Below, in pieces: positions 12,313 to 22,491 of a DNA stretch of 64,000 nt. The stretch spans positions 309,001-373,000 of the forward strand of contig CAUYUJ010012202.1 of NCBI GenBank assembly GCA_963575745.1, given 5' to 3'. This stretch comes from Prorocentrum cordatum (lineage: Eukaryota; Sar; Dinophyceae; Prorocentrales; Prorocentraceae). The notes under the pieces were generated by a model. It was not told the origin of the DNA. It ran no database searches and was given only the letters and a program-made list of their open reading frames with translations. Each line of letters opens with the position of its first letter. Position 1 is the first letter of the stretch. The position numbers were made by a program, and so were the translations under genes.

Positions 12313-13242
12313 ATGGGAGGCCGCGGGCCTCGTCCGCCGTGGGTGCGTGCGAACAATGGGCACGACGGTGGTGGGAAGCCGTCGGGCTATGGCTACAACC
12401 ACCGTGGCTCCGACTCCAGGGACATCCCTCGTCGGAGGGACCGCAATTGGGATCGTGACCGCGACCGCGGGTACAGCGCGGTGCGCCGAGATCGCGATGA
12501 CCGTGGTGATCTTGACCCGCGGGAGTTCCACGTCCAAAGGGAGGTGCGCGACTTTCGGAACTACCGCGACATGCGTGACGTTCGCCACTACCGCGATCAT
12601 CCTGACTGCTACGACAGAGATGGCTATGATCACCGCGATCGTCGCGACGATCGTGTCCGACGCTCAGGTCGGGACAGTCGTGGTCATGGATCTCCCAGGC
12701 CTCGGTCCCGCTCGACGTCACGCCAGAAGATGGACGTCCAGCGCCTCCGTGACGAGCTCGCGGCGGTGGACCCCGAGATCAAGGCGTCCCTCATGGACAG
12801 GCAGGACAGGATCGAGAAGATGAAGCTTCGCAAGCAGAGCGAGTACGCGGCGCAGGCGATGAAATCGAGTTTCGGAAACAAACGTTCCAAACTCTTGGAG
12901 TCGACCGACGTTGGCGATAAGGGGAAGACCAAGACCAAGAACGAGGATCGCGAGGCGAGTCCGACTCCTGTGGCCCAAGCACCTGACAACATGACGATCC
13001 TGAAACATCCTGAGTTGGGGTGGTTGCAGTCACTCGCCAGAGCCAAGAAGCAGCTCCTCAACAGGCTGACGTGGGCCGAGGCGGCCGGCGCAGGTGCTGG
13101 AGTGTCGAGGATGCCGGACAAGACGGTTGTGGCGCAGGTGAACAAGTGCATCCAGGCCCACTTCCCGAAGCGCCCCGTTCCTTCGGCGAAGGCGCGCAGG
13201 ATGAGCCTCACCTTGGGCATCATCAGCGGGAGCGCCCTCTGA
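12313..13242 (+). CDS. R/D/H-rich C-terminal ORF of the LINE
   Basis: Open frame (upstream limit 12055; first ATG with good protein text at 12313). A Gly-rich start is followed by about 120 residues of alternating Arg/Asp/His/Tyr (RDRD, YRD, HRD), an SR-like patch, then a charged helical part (RLRDELAAVDPEIKASLMD) and a basic C-terminus. The dipeptide-rich region resembles RNA-binding RD/RS domains, which would suit a nucleic-acid-binding tail of a retroelement; that is inference. It lies directly downstream of the RT part and, allowing for one frame change, may be the end of the same polyprotein. A TGA at 13240-13242 is followed by more open sequence in the same frame. Confidence 0.55.
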   Translation: MGGRGPRPPWVRANNGHDGGGKPSGYGYNHRGSDSRDIPRRRDRNWDRDRDRGYSAVRRDRDDRGDLDPREFHVQREVRDFRNYRDMRDVRHYRDHPDCYDRDGYDHRDRRDDRVRRSGRDSRGHGSPRPRSRSTSRQKMDVQRLRDELAAVDPEIKASLMDRQDRIEKMKLRKQSEYAAQAMKSSFGNKRSKLLESTDVGDKGKTKTKNEDREASPTPVAQAPDNMTILKHPELGWLQSLARAKKQLLNRLTWAEAAGAGAGVSRMPDKTVVAQVNKCIQAHFPKRPVPSAKARRMSLTLGIISGSAL

Positions 13243-13245
13243 GAC

Positions 13246-13722
13246 TCCTTCGATCCTCAGTTGGACGCTGATTCGGACTCCGAGGCTGGAGACCAGTACC
13301 AGAACAAGTGTAGTATCGTGTCAGATCGTACTCCTCGCGAGTTGATCACGATCGGGTTTTCGATTGGCTTCATGACGGCGTGCGTGATCGGCCTCTTGTT
13401 TCCAGTGAATGAGTGGATCATGATGTCGGTTCTTAAAGCGTACCTCACTTTGAAGTGGACGCACGCTCGGGAAGCAGGAGCCCTACAAGAGATTGCCAAT
13501 ATGTTCTCGTTGCCGTTCACCATAGCCAACGACCAGGAGCAATCGATCTACCGCCACGTGTTCACAAGCCTGCTGGGGGCCTCGATACCCGTGATGGCTG
13601 GCCAGCTCACCTTAGGAAGTGCAATTACCCTCCTCCCCAAGCTTGTGCCCTCCGCTCCCCCCAACCAAACACTGGACGCCGTCGGCCCAAGCAGGTTTGT
13701 GATGCATCCTCAGAGGCTCTGA
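13246..13722 (+). CDS. Hydrophobic ORF in frame after the R/D-rich ORF
   Basis: About 155 codons in the same frame as the preceding ORF, separated from it only by a TGA. It starts acidic (DADSDSEAGD) and carries a strongly hydrophobic stretch around GFSIGFMTACVIGLLF, then a second weaker one (SLLGASIPVMAGQL). There is no ATG near its start. Either the TGA is a mutation and this is the true C-terminus, or it is read through. Function unknown. Confidence 0.4.
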   Translation, partial: SFDPQLDADSDSEAGDQYQNKCSIVSDRTPRELITIGFSIGFMTACVIGLLFPVNEWIMMSVLKAYLTLKWTHAREAGALQEIANMFSLPFTIANDQEQSIYRHVFTSLLGASIPVMAGQLTLGSAITLLPKLVPSAPPNQTLDAVGPSRFVMHPQRL

Positions 13723-13729
13723 TCAGAAG

Positions 13730-14800
13730 GTCAGATCCCTAGGCTGTGGAGTCCCCTTGGCTGCCTCTTGACTTACTACACACTACCCTCCCTACCTCGC
13801 TCTCTTGAACCTAACCTCCATCACTAGTGGGTCTTCGACCTCTAGCTCGCACGAGTGACGAAAATAGATGTTGCAAACTGTCCCCTGGAGATGAGCTCTG
13901 ATCCGTGTGTTGTTTGTCTGCCCCACTTCTGGACCTCCTCAGGGTGGTCGAATGTCCGTGCAGGCCAGAAACCTGCGCTGTAGTGGGCTTCCCCCTTCAC
14001 GAGCTCCCGAGGGTGCCGTAGTGCCGACCAGGCCGTAGTACAGGCGCGGAGCTTCCCCCCTCTCAGAGACCTCGACGACGATGATGACGACATCCAACCT
14101 CTCAGGGTCCTCCCCCACCTCTAAGCCCATCCCACGGCTGGACAACCAGATCTTGAACTTCCGTGAGGCGCGCGTTGGGCCTCTCTCTCTCTTTCTCTCT
14201 CCTTCCCACCCTTGAAAGATCTCATCTTGCTTATTCATATCATGTTATGCTGCTGCTATTAAGGTTGCTGACGCTGCATGTCTGGTCCAGGCCGTTTTGA
14301 ATGAGCAGGCTGTCCAAGACACGCTCACAGCATCTTGCTCGGTGTCAGCCCGATCGTGATCGGGCTCTCGGTTGCCATTGGTACGTGCAGGGCAGAGAGG
14401 TGTCGCGCAAGAAAGGGGATTCGCTCTCTCTCTCTCTCTCTCTCTCTTTCTCCCTCCCGCAGCCCTTGCTGAGGCTGGCCTCGCACACAAACGACGTCTT
14501 AATGTTTATAATGCGCGGTCCCCGGAAGTGTTGTTCACTTCCCCTGGGGCCTTGTTTCATCCCGAATGGTGTTTTACTTTCCCGAGGCTGCAAAACGATA
14601 ACAAATCCCGTCGTTTTTTTCGCGGCGTCGACATGTCTGGATTCACCCGCCGGCGACCGCCGAACCCCCCCCCCTTCGCCGCCGTGGCAACGGCGTACGT
14701 GCGCGGCGCGGCGGGTGCGCAGCAGCGCCCGCGGGGGGGCGCGCAGCCGCGCGCTCCCGCGGACTGCCTGCGCAGCCAGAGGGGGGCTGGGGCCTTTGGC
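13730..14800. other. Intergenic region with a dispersed repeat
   Basis: No convincing gene. It holds the 3' flank of the LINE, copy 2 of the (CT)n-headed repeat, a short CT tract (about 14427-14450) and a GC-rich lead-in to the satellite array. Confidence 0.6.
14177..14420 (+). repeat. Dispersed repeat with (CT)n head, copy 2
   Basis: Second copy of the repeat at 8391-8680: CT tract, then tgagcaggctgtccaagaca, cacgctcacagc and gtgtcagcccgatcgtgatc in the same order and orientation, roughly four-fifths identical by eye. The self-complementary part agcccgatcgtgatcgggct is preserved as a stem with compensating changes relative to copy 1, which suggests a folded RNA product. Confidence 0.7.
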
Positions 14801-14802
14801 TT

Positions 14803-17800
14803 CTCGATCCTCGATCCTCCATGCAACTCCTCCTCCTCCTCCTCCTCCTCCTCCTCCTCCTCCTCCGGTCCTGGGACGCTTTGTCACGCTTCTGATTTGA
14901 GCCCTTGAAGGCTTGTCCTGGTTTGGTTTTTCGGCCCGTGGTCGAGCGAAGACAACTCGGGGCTCCCACCTGGGGAGTGGGCATTTTCACAAATCGCTGT
15001 GTGCAGCGCACGATAGGTCGCTCGTCGCCGAGGTTTGCCCCTCGCGATGTGCTAGTTGCTGCGTAGCTTCAACCTTCGACCCGATATCGAATCGCCGCCG
15101 CCGCCACCTCCTCCCCCTCCTCCTCTCGAACTTCGATATTCGATCCTCGATCCTCGATCCTCCATCATCCAACTCCTCCTCCTCCTCCAGCTCCGGTCCT
15201 GGGGCGTTGTTGTCACGCTTCTGATTTGAGCCCTTGTCCTGGTTTGGTTTTTCGGCCCGTGGTCGAGCGAAGACAATTCGGGGCTCCCACCTGGGAGATG
15301 AGCACTTTCATAAATCGCTGGGTGCAGCGCACGGTAGGTCGCTCGTCGCCGAGGTTTCCTCCTCGCTATGTGTTAGTTGCTGCGTAGCTTCAACCTTCGA
15401 CCCGATATCGATCCGCCGCCGCCGCCTCCTCCTCCTTCTGTCGAACTTCGATCTTCGATCCTCGATACTCGATCCTCTATCCAACTCCTCCTCCTCCTCC
15501 TCCTCCTCCTCCTCCTCCTCCTCCTCCTCCTCCTCTAGTCCTGGGACGTTTTTGTCACGCTTCTGATTTGAGACCTTGAGGGCATGTCAAGGCTTGGTTC
15601 TTCGGCCCGTGGTCGAACGAAGACAATTCGGGGCTTCCTTCCACCTGGGGAGTGGCACTTTCACAAATCGCTGGGCACAGCGCGCGATAGGTCGCTCGTC
15701 GCCGAGGTTTGCCCTCGCGATGTGTTAGTTGCTGCGTAGCTTCAACCTTCGACCCGATATCGATGCGCCGCCGCCGCCTCCTCCTCCTGTCGAACTTCGA
15801 TCTTCGATCCTCGATACTCGATCCTCCATCCAACTCCTCCTTCTCCTCCTCCTCCCGCTCCGGTCCTGGCGTTGTTGTCGCGTTTCTGATTTGAGCCCTT
15901 GAGGGCTTGTCCTGGTTTGGTTTTTCGGCCCGCGGTCGAGCGAAGAAAATTCGAGGCTCCCACCTGGGGAGTTGGCACTTTCATAAATCGATGGGTACAG
16001 CGCACGGTAGGTCGCTCGTCGCCGAGGTTCCCCCTCGCGATGTGTTAGTTGCTGCGCAGCTTCAACCTTCGACTCGATACCGATCCGCCGCCGCCGCCGC
16101 CTCCTCCTCCTCCTCCTCCTCCTCCTCCTCCTCCTCCTCCTCCTCCTCCTCCTCTCGACCTCGATCCTCCATCCAACTCCTCCTTCTCCTCCTCCTCCCC
16201 CTCTGGCTCTGGGGCGATTTGGTTGCGTTTCTGATTTGAGCTCTTGAGGGCTTGTCCTGGTTTGGATCTTCGGCCCGCGGTCGAGCGAAGACAATTCGGG
16301 GCTCCCACCTGGGGAGTGGGCACTTTCACAAATCGTTGGGCACAGCGCGCGATAGGTCGCTCGTCGCCGAGATTTCCTCTCGCGATGTGTTAGCTGCTGC
16401 GTAGCTTCAACCTTCGATCGATCTGCCGCCGCCGCCTCCTCCTGCTTCTCCTCTCGACCTCGATCCTCCATCCAACACCTCCCTCTCCTCCTCCTCCTCC
16501 TCCTCCTCCTCCTCCTCCTCCTCCTCTCGACCTCGATCCTCCATCCAACTCCTCCTTCTCCTCCTCCTCCCCCTCTGGCTCTGGGGCGATTTGGTTGCGT
16601 TTCTGATTTGAGCTCTTGAGGGCTTGTCATGGTTTGGTTCTTCGGCCCGCGGTCGAGCGAAGACAATTCGGGGCTCCCACCTGGGGAGTGGGCACTTTCA
16701 CAAATCGTTGGGCACAGCGCGCGATGGGTCGCTCGTCGCCGAGGTTTCCCCTCGCGATGTGGTAGTTGCTGCGTAACTTCGACCTTCGACCCGATATCGA
16801 TCCGCCGCCGCCGCCTCCTCCTCCTCCTGTCGAACTTCGATCTTCGATCCTCGATCCTCGATCCTCCATCCAATTCCTCCTCCTCCTCCTCATTCTCCTC
16901 CTCCTCCTCCTCCTCCGGTCCTGGGACGTTTTTGTCACGCTTCTGATTTGAGCCCTTGAGGGCATGTCAAGGCTTGGTTCTTCGGCCCGTGGTCGAACGA
17001 AGACAATTCGGGGCTTCCTTCCACCTTGGGAGTGGGCACTTTCACAAATCGCTGGGCACAGCGCGCGATAGGTCGCTCGTCGCCGAGGTTTGCCCTCGCG
17101 ATGTGTTAGTTGCTGCGTAGCTTCAACCTTCGACCCGATATCGATGCGCCGCCGCCGCCTCCTCCTCCTGTCGAACTTCGATCTTCGATCCTCGATACTC
17201 GATCCTCCATCCAACTCCTCCTTCTCCTCCTCCTCCCGCTCCGGTCCTGGGGCGTTGTTGTCGCGTTTCTGATTTGAGCCCTTGAGGGCTTGTCCTGGTT
17301 TGGTTTTTCGGCCCGCGGTCGAGCGAAGAAAATTCGGGGCTCCCACCTGGGGAGTTGGCACTTTCATAAATCGATGGGTACAGCGCACGGTAGGTCGCTC
17401 GTCACCGAGGTTCCCCCTCGCGATGTGTTAGCTGCTGCGCAGCTTCAAACTTCGACTCGATACCGATCCGCCGCCGCCGCCGCCGCCGCCTCCTCCTTCT
17501 CCTCCTCCTCCTCTCGACCTCGATCCTCCATCCAACTCCTCCTTCTCCTCCTCCTCCCCCTCCGGCCCTGGGGCGATTTGGTTGCGTTTCTGATTTGAGC
17601 TCTTGAGGGCTTGTCCTGGTTTGGATCTTCGGCCCGCGGTCGAGCGAAGACAATTAGGGGCTCCCACCTGGGGAGTGGGCACTTTCACAAATCGTTGGGC
17701 ACAGCGCGCGATAGGTCGCTCGTCGCCGAGGTTTCCCCTCGCGATGTGTTAGCTGCTGCGTAGCTTCAACCTTCGATCGATCTGCCGCCGCCGCCTCCTC

Positions 17801-19944
17801 CTGCTTCTCCTGCCGACCTCGATCCTTCATCCAACACCTCCCTCTCCTCCTCCTCCCCCTCCGGCCCTGGGGCGATTTGGTTGCGTTTCTGATTTGAGCT
17901 CTTGAGGGCTTGTCCTGGTTTGGATCTTCGGCCCGCGGTCGAGCGAAGACAATTCGGGGCTCCCACCTGGGGAGTGGGCACTTTCACAAATCGTTGGGCA
18001 CAGCGCGCGATAGGTCGCTCGTCGCCGAGGTTTCCCCTCGCGATGTGGTAGTTGCTGCGTAACTTCGACCTTCGACCCGATATCGATCCGCCGCCGCCGC
18101 CTCCTCCTCCTCCTGTCGAACTTCGATCTTCGATCCTCGATCCTCCATCCAATTCCTCCTCCTCCTCCCGCTCCGGTCCTGGGACGTTTTTGTCACGCTT
18201 CTGATTTGAGCCCTTGAGGGCATGTCAAGGCTTGGTTCTTCGGCCCGTGGTCGAACGAAGACAATTCGGGGCTTCCTTCCACCTTGGGAGTGGGCACTTT
18301 CACAAATCGCTGGGCACAGCGCGCGATAGGTCGCTCGTCGCCGAGGTTTGCCCTCGCGATGTGTTAGTTGCTGCGTAGCTTCAACCTTCGACCCGAAATC
18401 GATGCGCCGCCGCCGCCGCCTCCTCCTCCTCTCGAACTTCGATATTCGGTCCTCGATCCTCGATCCTCCATCCAACTCCTCCTCCTCCTCCTCCCCCTCC
18501 TCCCCCCGTCCCCCTCCGGTCCTCGGGCGTTGTTGTCACGCTTCTGATTTGAGACCTTGAGCCTTGAGGGCTTGTCCTGGTTTGGTTCTTCGGCCCGTGG
18601 TCGAGCGAAGACAATTCGGGGCTCCCACCTGGGGAGTGGGCATTTTCACAAATCGCTGGGCGTTGCGCACGATAGGTCACTCATCGCCGAGGTTTCCCCT
18701 CGCGATGTGCTAGTTGCTGCGTAGCTTCAACCTTCGACCCGATATCGATCCGCCGCCGCCGCCGCCCCCCCATCCCACTCCTCCTCCTCCTCCTCTCGAA
18801 CTTCGATCTTTGATCCTCGATCCTCGATCCTCCATCCAACTCCTCCTCCTCCTCCTCCTCCTCCTCCTCCTCCTCCTCCTCTTCCGGTCCTGGGGCGTTT
18901 TTGTCGCGCTTCTGATTTGAGTTCTTGAGGGTTTGTCCTGATGTTTTTGTTCGGCCCGTGGTCGAGCGAAGACAACTCGGGGTTCCCACCTGGGGAGTTG
19001 GCATTTTCGTAGATCGCTGGGTACAGCGCACGATGAGTCGCTCGTCGCCGAAGATCCCCCTCGTGATGTTTCAGCTGGTGCGTGGCTTCGGCCCGATATC
19101 GATCCGCCGCCACCGCCTCCTCCTCTCGAGCTTCGGTCTTTGATCCTCCTCCATCCTCCTCCTCCTCCTCCTCCTCCGCCTCCTCCTCCTCCTCCTCTTT
19201 TCCTCGAGTCCTGAGGCGTGTTTGTTCTTGCTTCTTGCTCTATGAAAAGAAAAAAAACGCCTCTGATACGAGCCCTCGAGGACTTGTCCTGGTTTGGTTC
19301 TTCGGCCCGTGGTCGAACGAATACAACTCGGGGCTCCCACTTGGGGAGTGGGCACATCCACACATCGATGGGTATAACGCGCGATAGGTCGCTCGTCGTC
19401 GAGGTTCCCCCTCGAGATGTGTTAGCTGATGCGTAGCTTCAACCTTCGATCGATCTGCCGCCGCCGCCGCCGCCCCCCCCCCTCTCGAACTTCGATATTC
19501 GATCCTCGATCCTCCATTCAACTCCGCCTCATCCTCCTCCTCCTCCTGGTGCCCTTCCTCCTCCTCCTCCGGCCCTGGGGCGTTTTTCGCGCGTCTGATT
19601 TGAGCCCTTGAGGGTTTTTCCTGGTTTGTGTTTTCGGCCCGCGGTCGCGCGAAGACGATTCGGGGCTCCCACCTGGGGGGCGGGCACTTTCGTGAATCGC
19701 TGGGTGCAGCGCGCGATAAGTCGCTCGCCGCCGAGGTTCCCCCTCGCGATGTGTTTGTTGCTGCGTACCCTCAACCTTCGACCCGATATCGATCCGCCGC
19801 CGCCGCCGCCACCTCCCCATCCTCCTCCTCCTCCTCCTCCTCCTCCTCCTCCTCCTCCCCCTCCTCCTCTCGAACTTCGATCTTCGATCCTCCATCCAAC
19901 TCCTCCTCCTCCTCCCCCTCCTCCTCCACCGCCTCCTACTCCCA
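14803..19944 (+). repeat. 15-unit satellite array, 299-372-bp units with internal TCC tracts
   Basis: The anchor tcggcccgtggtcgagcgaa (with minor variants) recurs at 14931, 15252, 15602, 15925, 16270, 16642, 16982, 17308, 17629, 17928, 18240, 18590, 18951, 19302 and 19634. Each unit runs: cctggtttggttcttcgg, a conserved 120-bp block with ggctcccacctgggg and gataggtcgctcgtcg, a CCG triplet block, cgatcctcgatcctcc, a TCC tract of variable length, then tcacgcttctgatttgag. Unit length differences come mostly from the CCG and TCC tracts. Minus-strand frames of up to 382 codons (poly-Arg, poly-Gly) are artefacts of the array. Confidence 0.95.
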
Positions 19945-19949
19945 TCTTT

Positions 19950-20370
19950 ACCCAACTTAAGTCCAACAGGGCCAAAATCGTCAGGATGTACAGGTGGTAA
20001 GTTTGGTGCTCTCAGCATAGGTTCCAAGGAACGTCTTGGGCTCGAGGATTCCCGAAAGACCATGGCGGCCAAGATAACGGCGAAAGCCGTAGAAGCATGA
20101 GGTTCGACTGTCCGTTAAGCGGATTGGGAACGGAAAATGGTGCGGTGCGCGCGTGCGTTGTTTTCCCTCCGATCCCAAACAGCTAGGGGACGGTCAACTC
20201 AATGTTCAAGGATATGCATAAATGTACATATGCGGCGGCACGGAGCGCATGGTAACGACCCCCCCCGCGGCGGCCCGGCCGCAGCGGCCGGCCAGGGCCG
20301 ACGCAGCACCATCGGGACCTAACGTCTCCGACGGCGCCAGCAGCCGCCAGCAGCCCAGCTCGCCACGCCA
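19950..20370. other. Spacer between satellite and copy A
   Basis: About 400 bp of mixed sequence with no convincing coding frame or repeat on either strand. Confidence 0.6.
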
Positions 20371-20373
20371 TAA

Positions 20374-22152
20374 TCACCACGTAGCCATGGGCTCACGGTG
20401 CCTGCGCTGGTGTAGCCACCAGTGCGCCATGGGCGCCTGGGGCTCACCAGTGCCATCCGCCATCGCGGCGCCATGGGGCTCTGTCGTCATGGCGGCGATC
20501 TTCCCAGCTCTCATAACCAACCTTGCCGCGGTCATCCTTGCCCGGCCCTTTGCTCCTGGCTCGGCTGGAGGTGCCCCGCCACGCTCTCCAGGCGCGATCG
20601 ATGGGGGGTCGACTTTGCCTCCTGTCACGCCATGGGCGCGGATCGGGCTCGGGCTGATAGTGCGGGGGCGATGATGAAACGGCGCCACTCGGGGCCGATT
20701 GGCGGATATCCGCATAGTGGCACGGACACGCCGGGCGTGGGGATGCCGCGCGGCTGCCCCCTTTCTCACGGGGTCTCTTGCCCTTCCCCGTCTCGGCCGC
20801 CTCCGGGGGCGGCGAAGCAGCGCCGCTCTAGGAGCTGCCTTTGCCATGCCCCTTTCGCGAGACCGCGGGGCCGCCCTGCCCCTCTGTACCGAGGAAGCAC
20901 TGAGGGCGCGTTCGCGGCTGACGGAGCGGGCTGCCCTGGCAGTTAATGCCTGGGATTGGTGTCGCCATGCCTCGCTTGCCATGGGCAGTCGCGAGGTGGG
21001 GCGCTCTTCTCCCGATTCGAGCGGCGTCACCCCATGTTGTAGCCACATATTCAGGGCATGCGCCGCAGCCTCGTACACGTGAAGCGGCCACTGCTCAACA
21101 GCGGCGTGCTGAAAGCTGTCGGGCGTCGCCCTCAGGCCACGTCTGAGCGCCGCTGCCTGCGACTGCAGTAAGAACTGCATGCGCGCCTCGATCTTGTGTG
21201 CATCAATGGAGACTTGCGGCATGCCCGTTCGATGCTGGTAGATGTCTCTGCGCACCAGCTCCAACATCTCGCGGTGCGCCCTCAAGATGATGATCTCACG
21301 CATCAACTTAGTTCGGTGCTGATCAACTTCTTCGAAATGAGTACGCATGGCGTCCTCGTCCGCATTCGCTCCGTCGATCTCTGCCCAGTCAAAATCATTG
21401 GTCAACTCAATGGCAACCCTGTAGATTTGTTCGGGCATCCACTTCGTCTTTACATTGTACAGGTCTGGATCGTAAACGGAGAATTCGGGCGGCTCGTGCC
21501 ACATGCGGCGCATCTGTGCCTCGCAGGAGGCGACGGTAGTCGCCTGGTGGTACTCTTCGGGCTCGTCATGGACGGCGAAGTACGTAACGAGCTCGTGAGC
21601 TGCCCTCGTGATGCGGTATGCGCTGATAGATTGCCTGATGTCAGCATGGTGGGTTCCGCGATGCAGGGCGCGGGAACTGCCCCGTCTGCGCATGGCGCGT
21701 CCTCCAAATGCTCTCGGCGCATCTTCTGATCGGACACGCCGTCTCCGACTGTTCGACCTGCCGCGCCTGCCATGGGCAGGGGCAGACGACGGGACCGAGG
21801 CAGGGCGACGTGCTCGTGTCCCTTCTTCTTCCTCCTCGATGCCGGCCATCTCTTCTTTTGGTGGCCAGTGAACGTCGATTTCCTCTTCAATATCACGCCA
21901 AAGCTGATTCAGTGTCTGCGGCATGTTGTCACGATGTTCGAAGCACCAGTTGCCCCATCCCGCAGTTGGATCAGGCTTCTCTCGCGCATCGGGGTCCGTA
22001 GTATCCCAATCGAAAACGCCGAGGACGCCCATGTCTGTTCCGAAATCGGTCTGATCCACCTGTCTTGAGAGATATGCCCGCCATTTCCAAGATGGGCATG
22101 TTGCATTGGGGCCAGTAGGATGCCACCGCGAAATTGCTGGTACATCATCCAC
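20374..22152 (-). pseudogene. Copy A of unknown polyprotein, C-terminal part
   Basis: 592 codons open. The first 430 residues are good protein: an aromatic, charged start (WHPTGPNATCPSWKWRAYL), an acidic patch, a basic SRRRR linker, then a helical core (AYRITRAAHELVTYFAVHD; MREIIILRAHREMLELVRRD). The last 160 residues are Arg/Pro/Ala-rich and may be beyond the true end. The ORF has no upstream ATG of its own; the segment ending at 22152 in another frame (KIRSLTNRSMNAA..., up to 22430) probably precedes it, joined by a frame change near 22150. Function unknown. Confidence 0.45.
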
Positions 22153-22430
22153 CTGCGTGCCAATTTGTGGCCTTTGACTTCACGCGCCTTATTGCCATGG
22201 GCAGGGCGTTTGTCTTTAGGCGACGATGGAACCCAAGCGACGATCTCTCCGCTGAGAGGGTGACCGTTTTGCCCGACATGGCGGCGCAGTAGCGTGTCAG
22301 CGCCGCCCTGGAGTCGTCGTACTTCGAGCTTTCTCGCCAGCGTGCCTGTGTGCGATCCGTCTCGTCCGCTGCCTGCTGCCGCGTTCATAGAACGGTTGGT
22401 CAGGCTTCGGATCTTTGAGCAAACCGGCAT
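22152..22430 (-). pseudogene. Copy A, short linking segment
   Basis: About 90 codons with protein character (TLARKLEVRRLQGGADTLLR; SGEIVAWVPSSPKDKR) that lead into the 592-codon segment after a frame change. Basic and Gly/Arg-rich. It sits between the segment ending at 22492 and the one starting at 22152, in line with a once-continuous reading frame. Confidence 0.4.
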
Positions 22431-22491
22431 TCCTCCAATTCATTGCGGGACGAAGCTTGTTAGGTTGCCACGGAACTACCTGGTAAATAAT

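Larger units (their letters stand above)
11637..13722 (+). mobile_element. 5'-truncated LINE-type retrotransposon, broken
   Basis: The left end carries non-LTR reverse transcriptase palm motifs: GGLPIGGVPSGVALSM (motif 4) and, after about 45 residues, the active-site box QYADDILGTSKVYC (motif 5). An in-frame TAA follows (about 11860), then the post-palm text with TWLDLDLWPSGDTIYILPKN. One frame change near 12045 leads into GRLARAQYLPLPVQ and WILELV, and another near 12178 into the R/D-rich tail. The fingers and any endonuclease domain are missing, so the copy is 5'-truncated as LINE insertions usually are. The catalytic Asp pair of motif 5 is intact, but the stop and shifts make the copy inactive as it stands. 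Confidence 0.7.

Noticed and set aside
15725-17388. 382- and 253-codon minus-strand frames
   Set aside because: They are translations of the satellite array; the repeated MDGGSRIEDR text is the unit sequence, not a protein.
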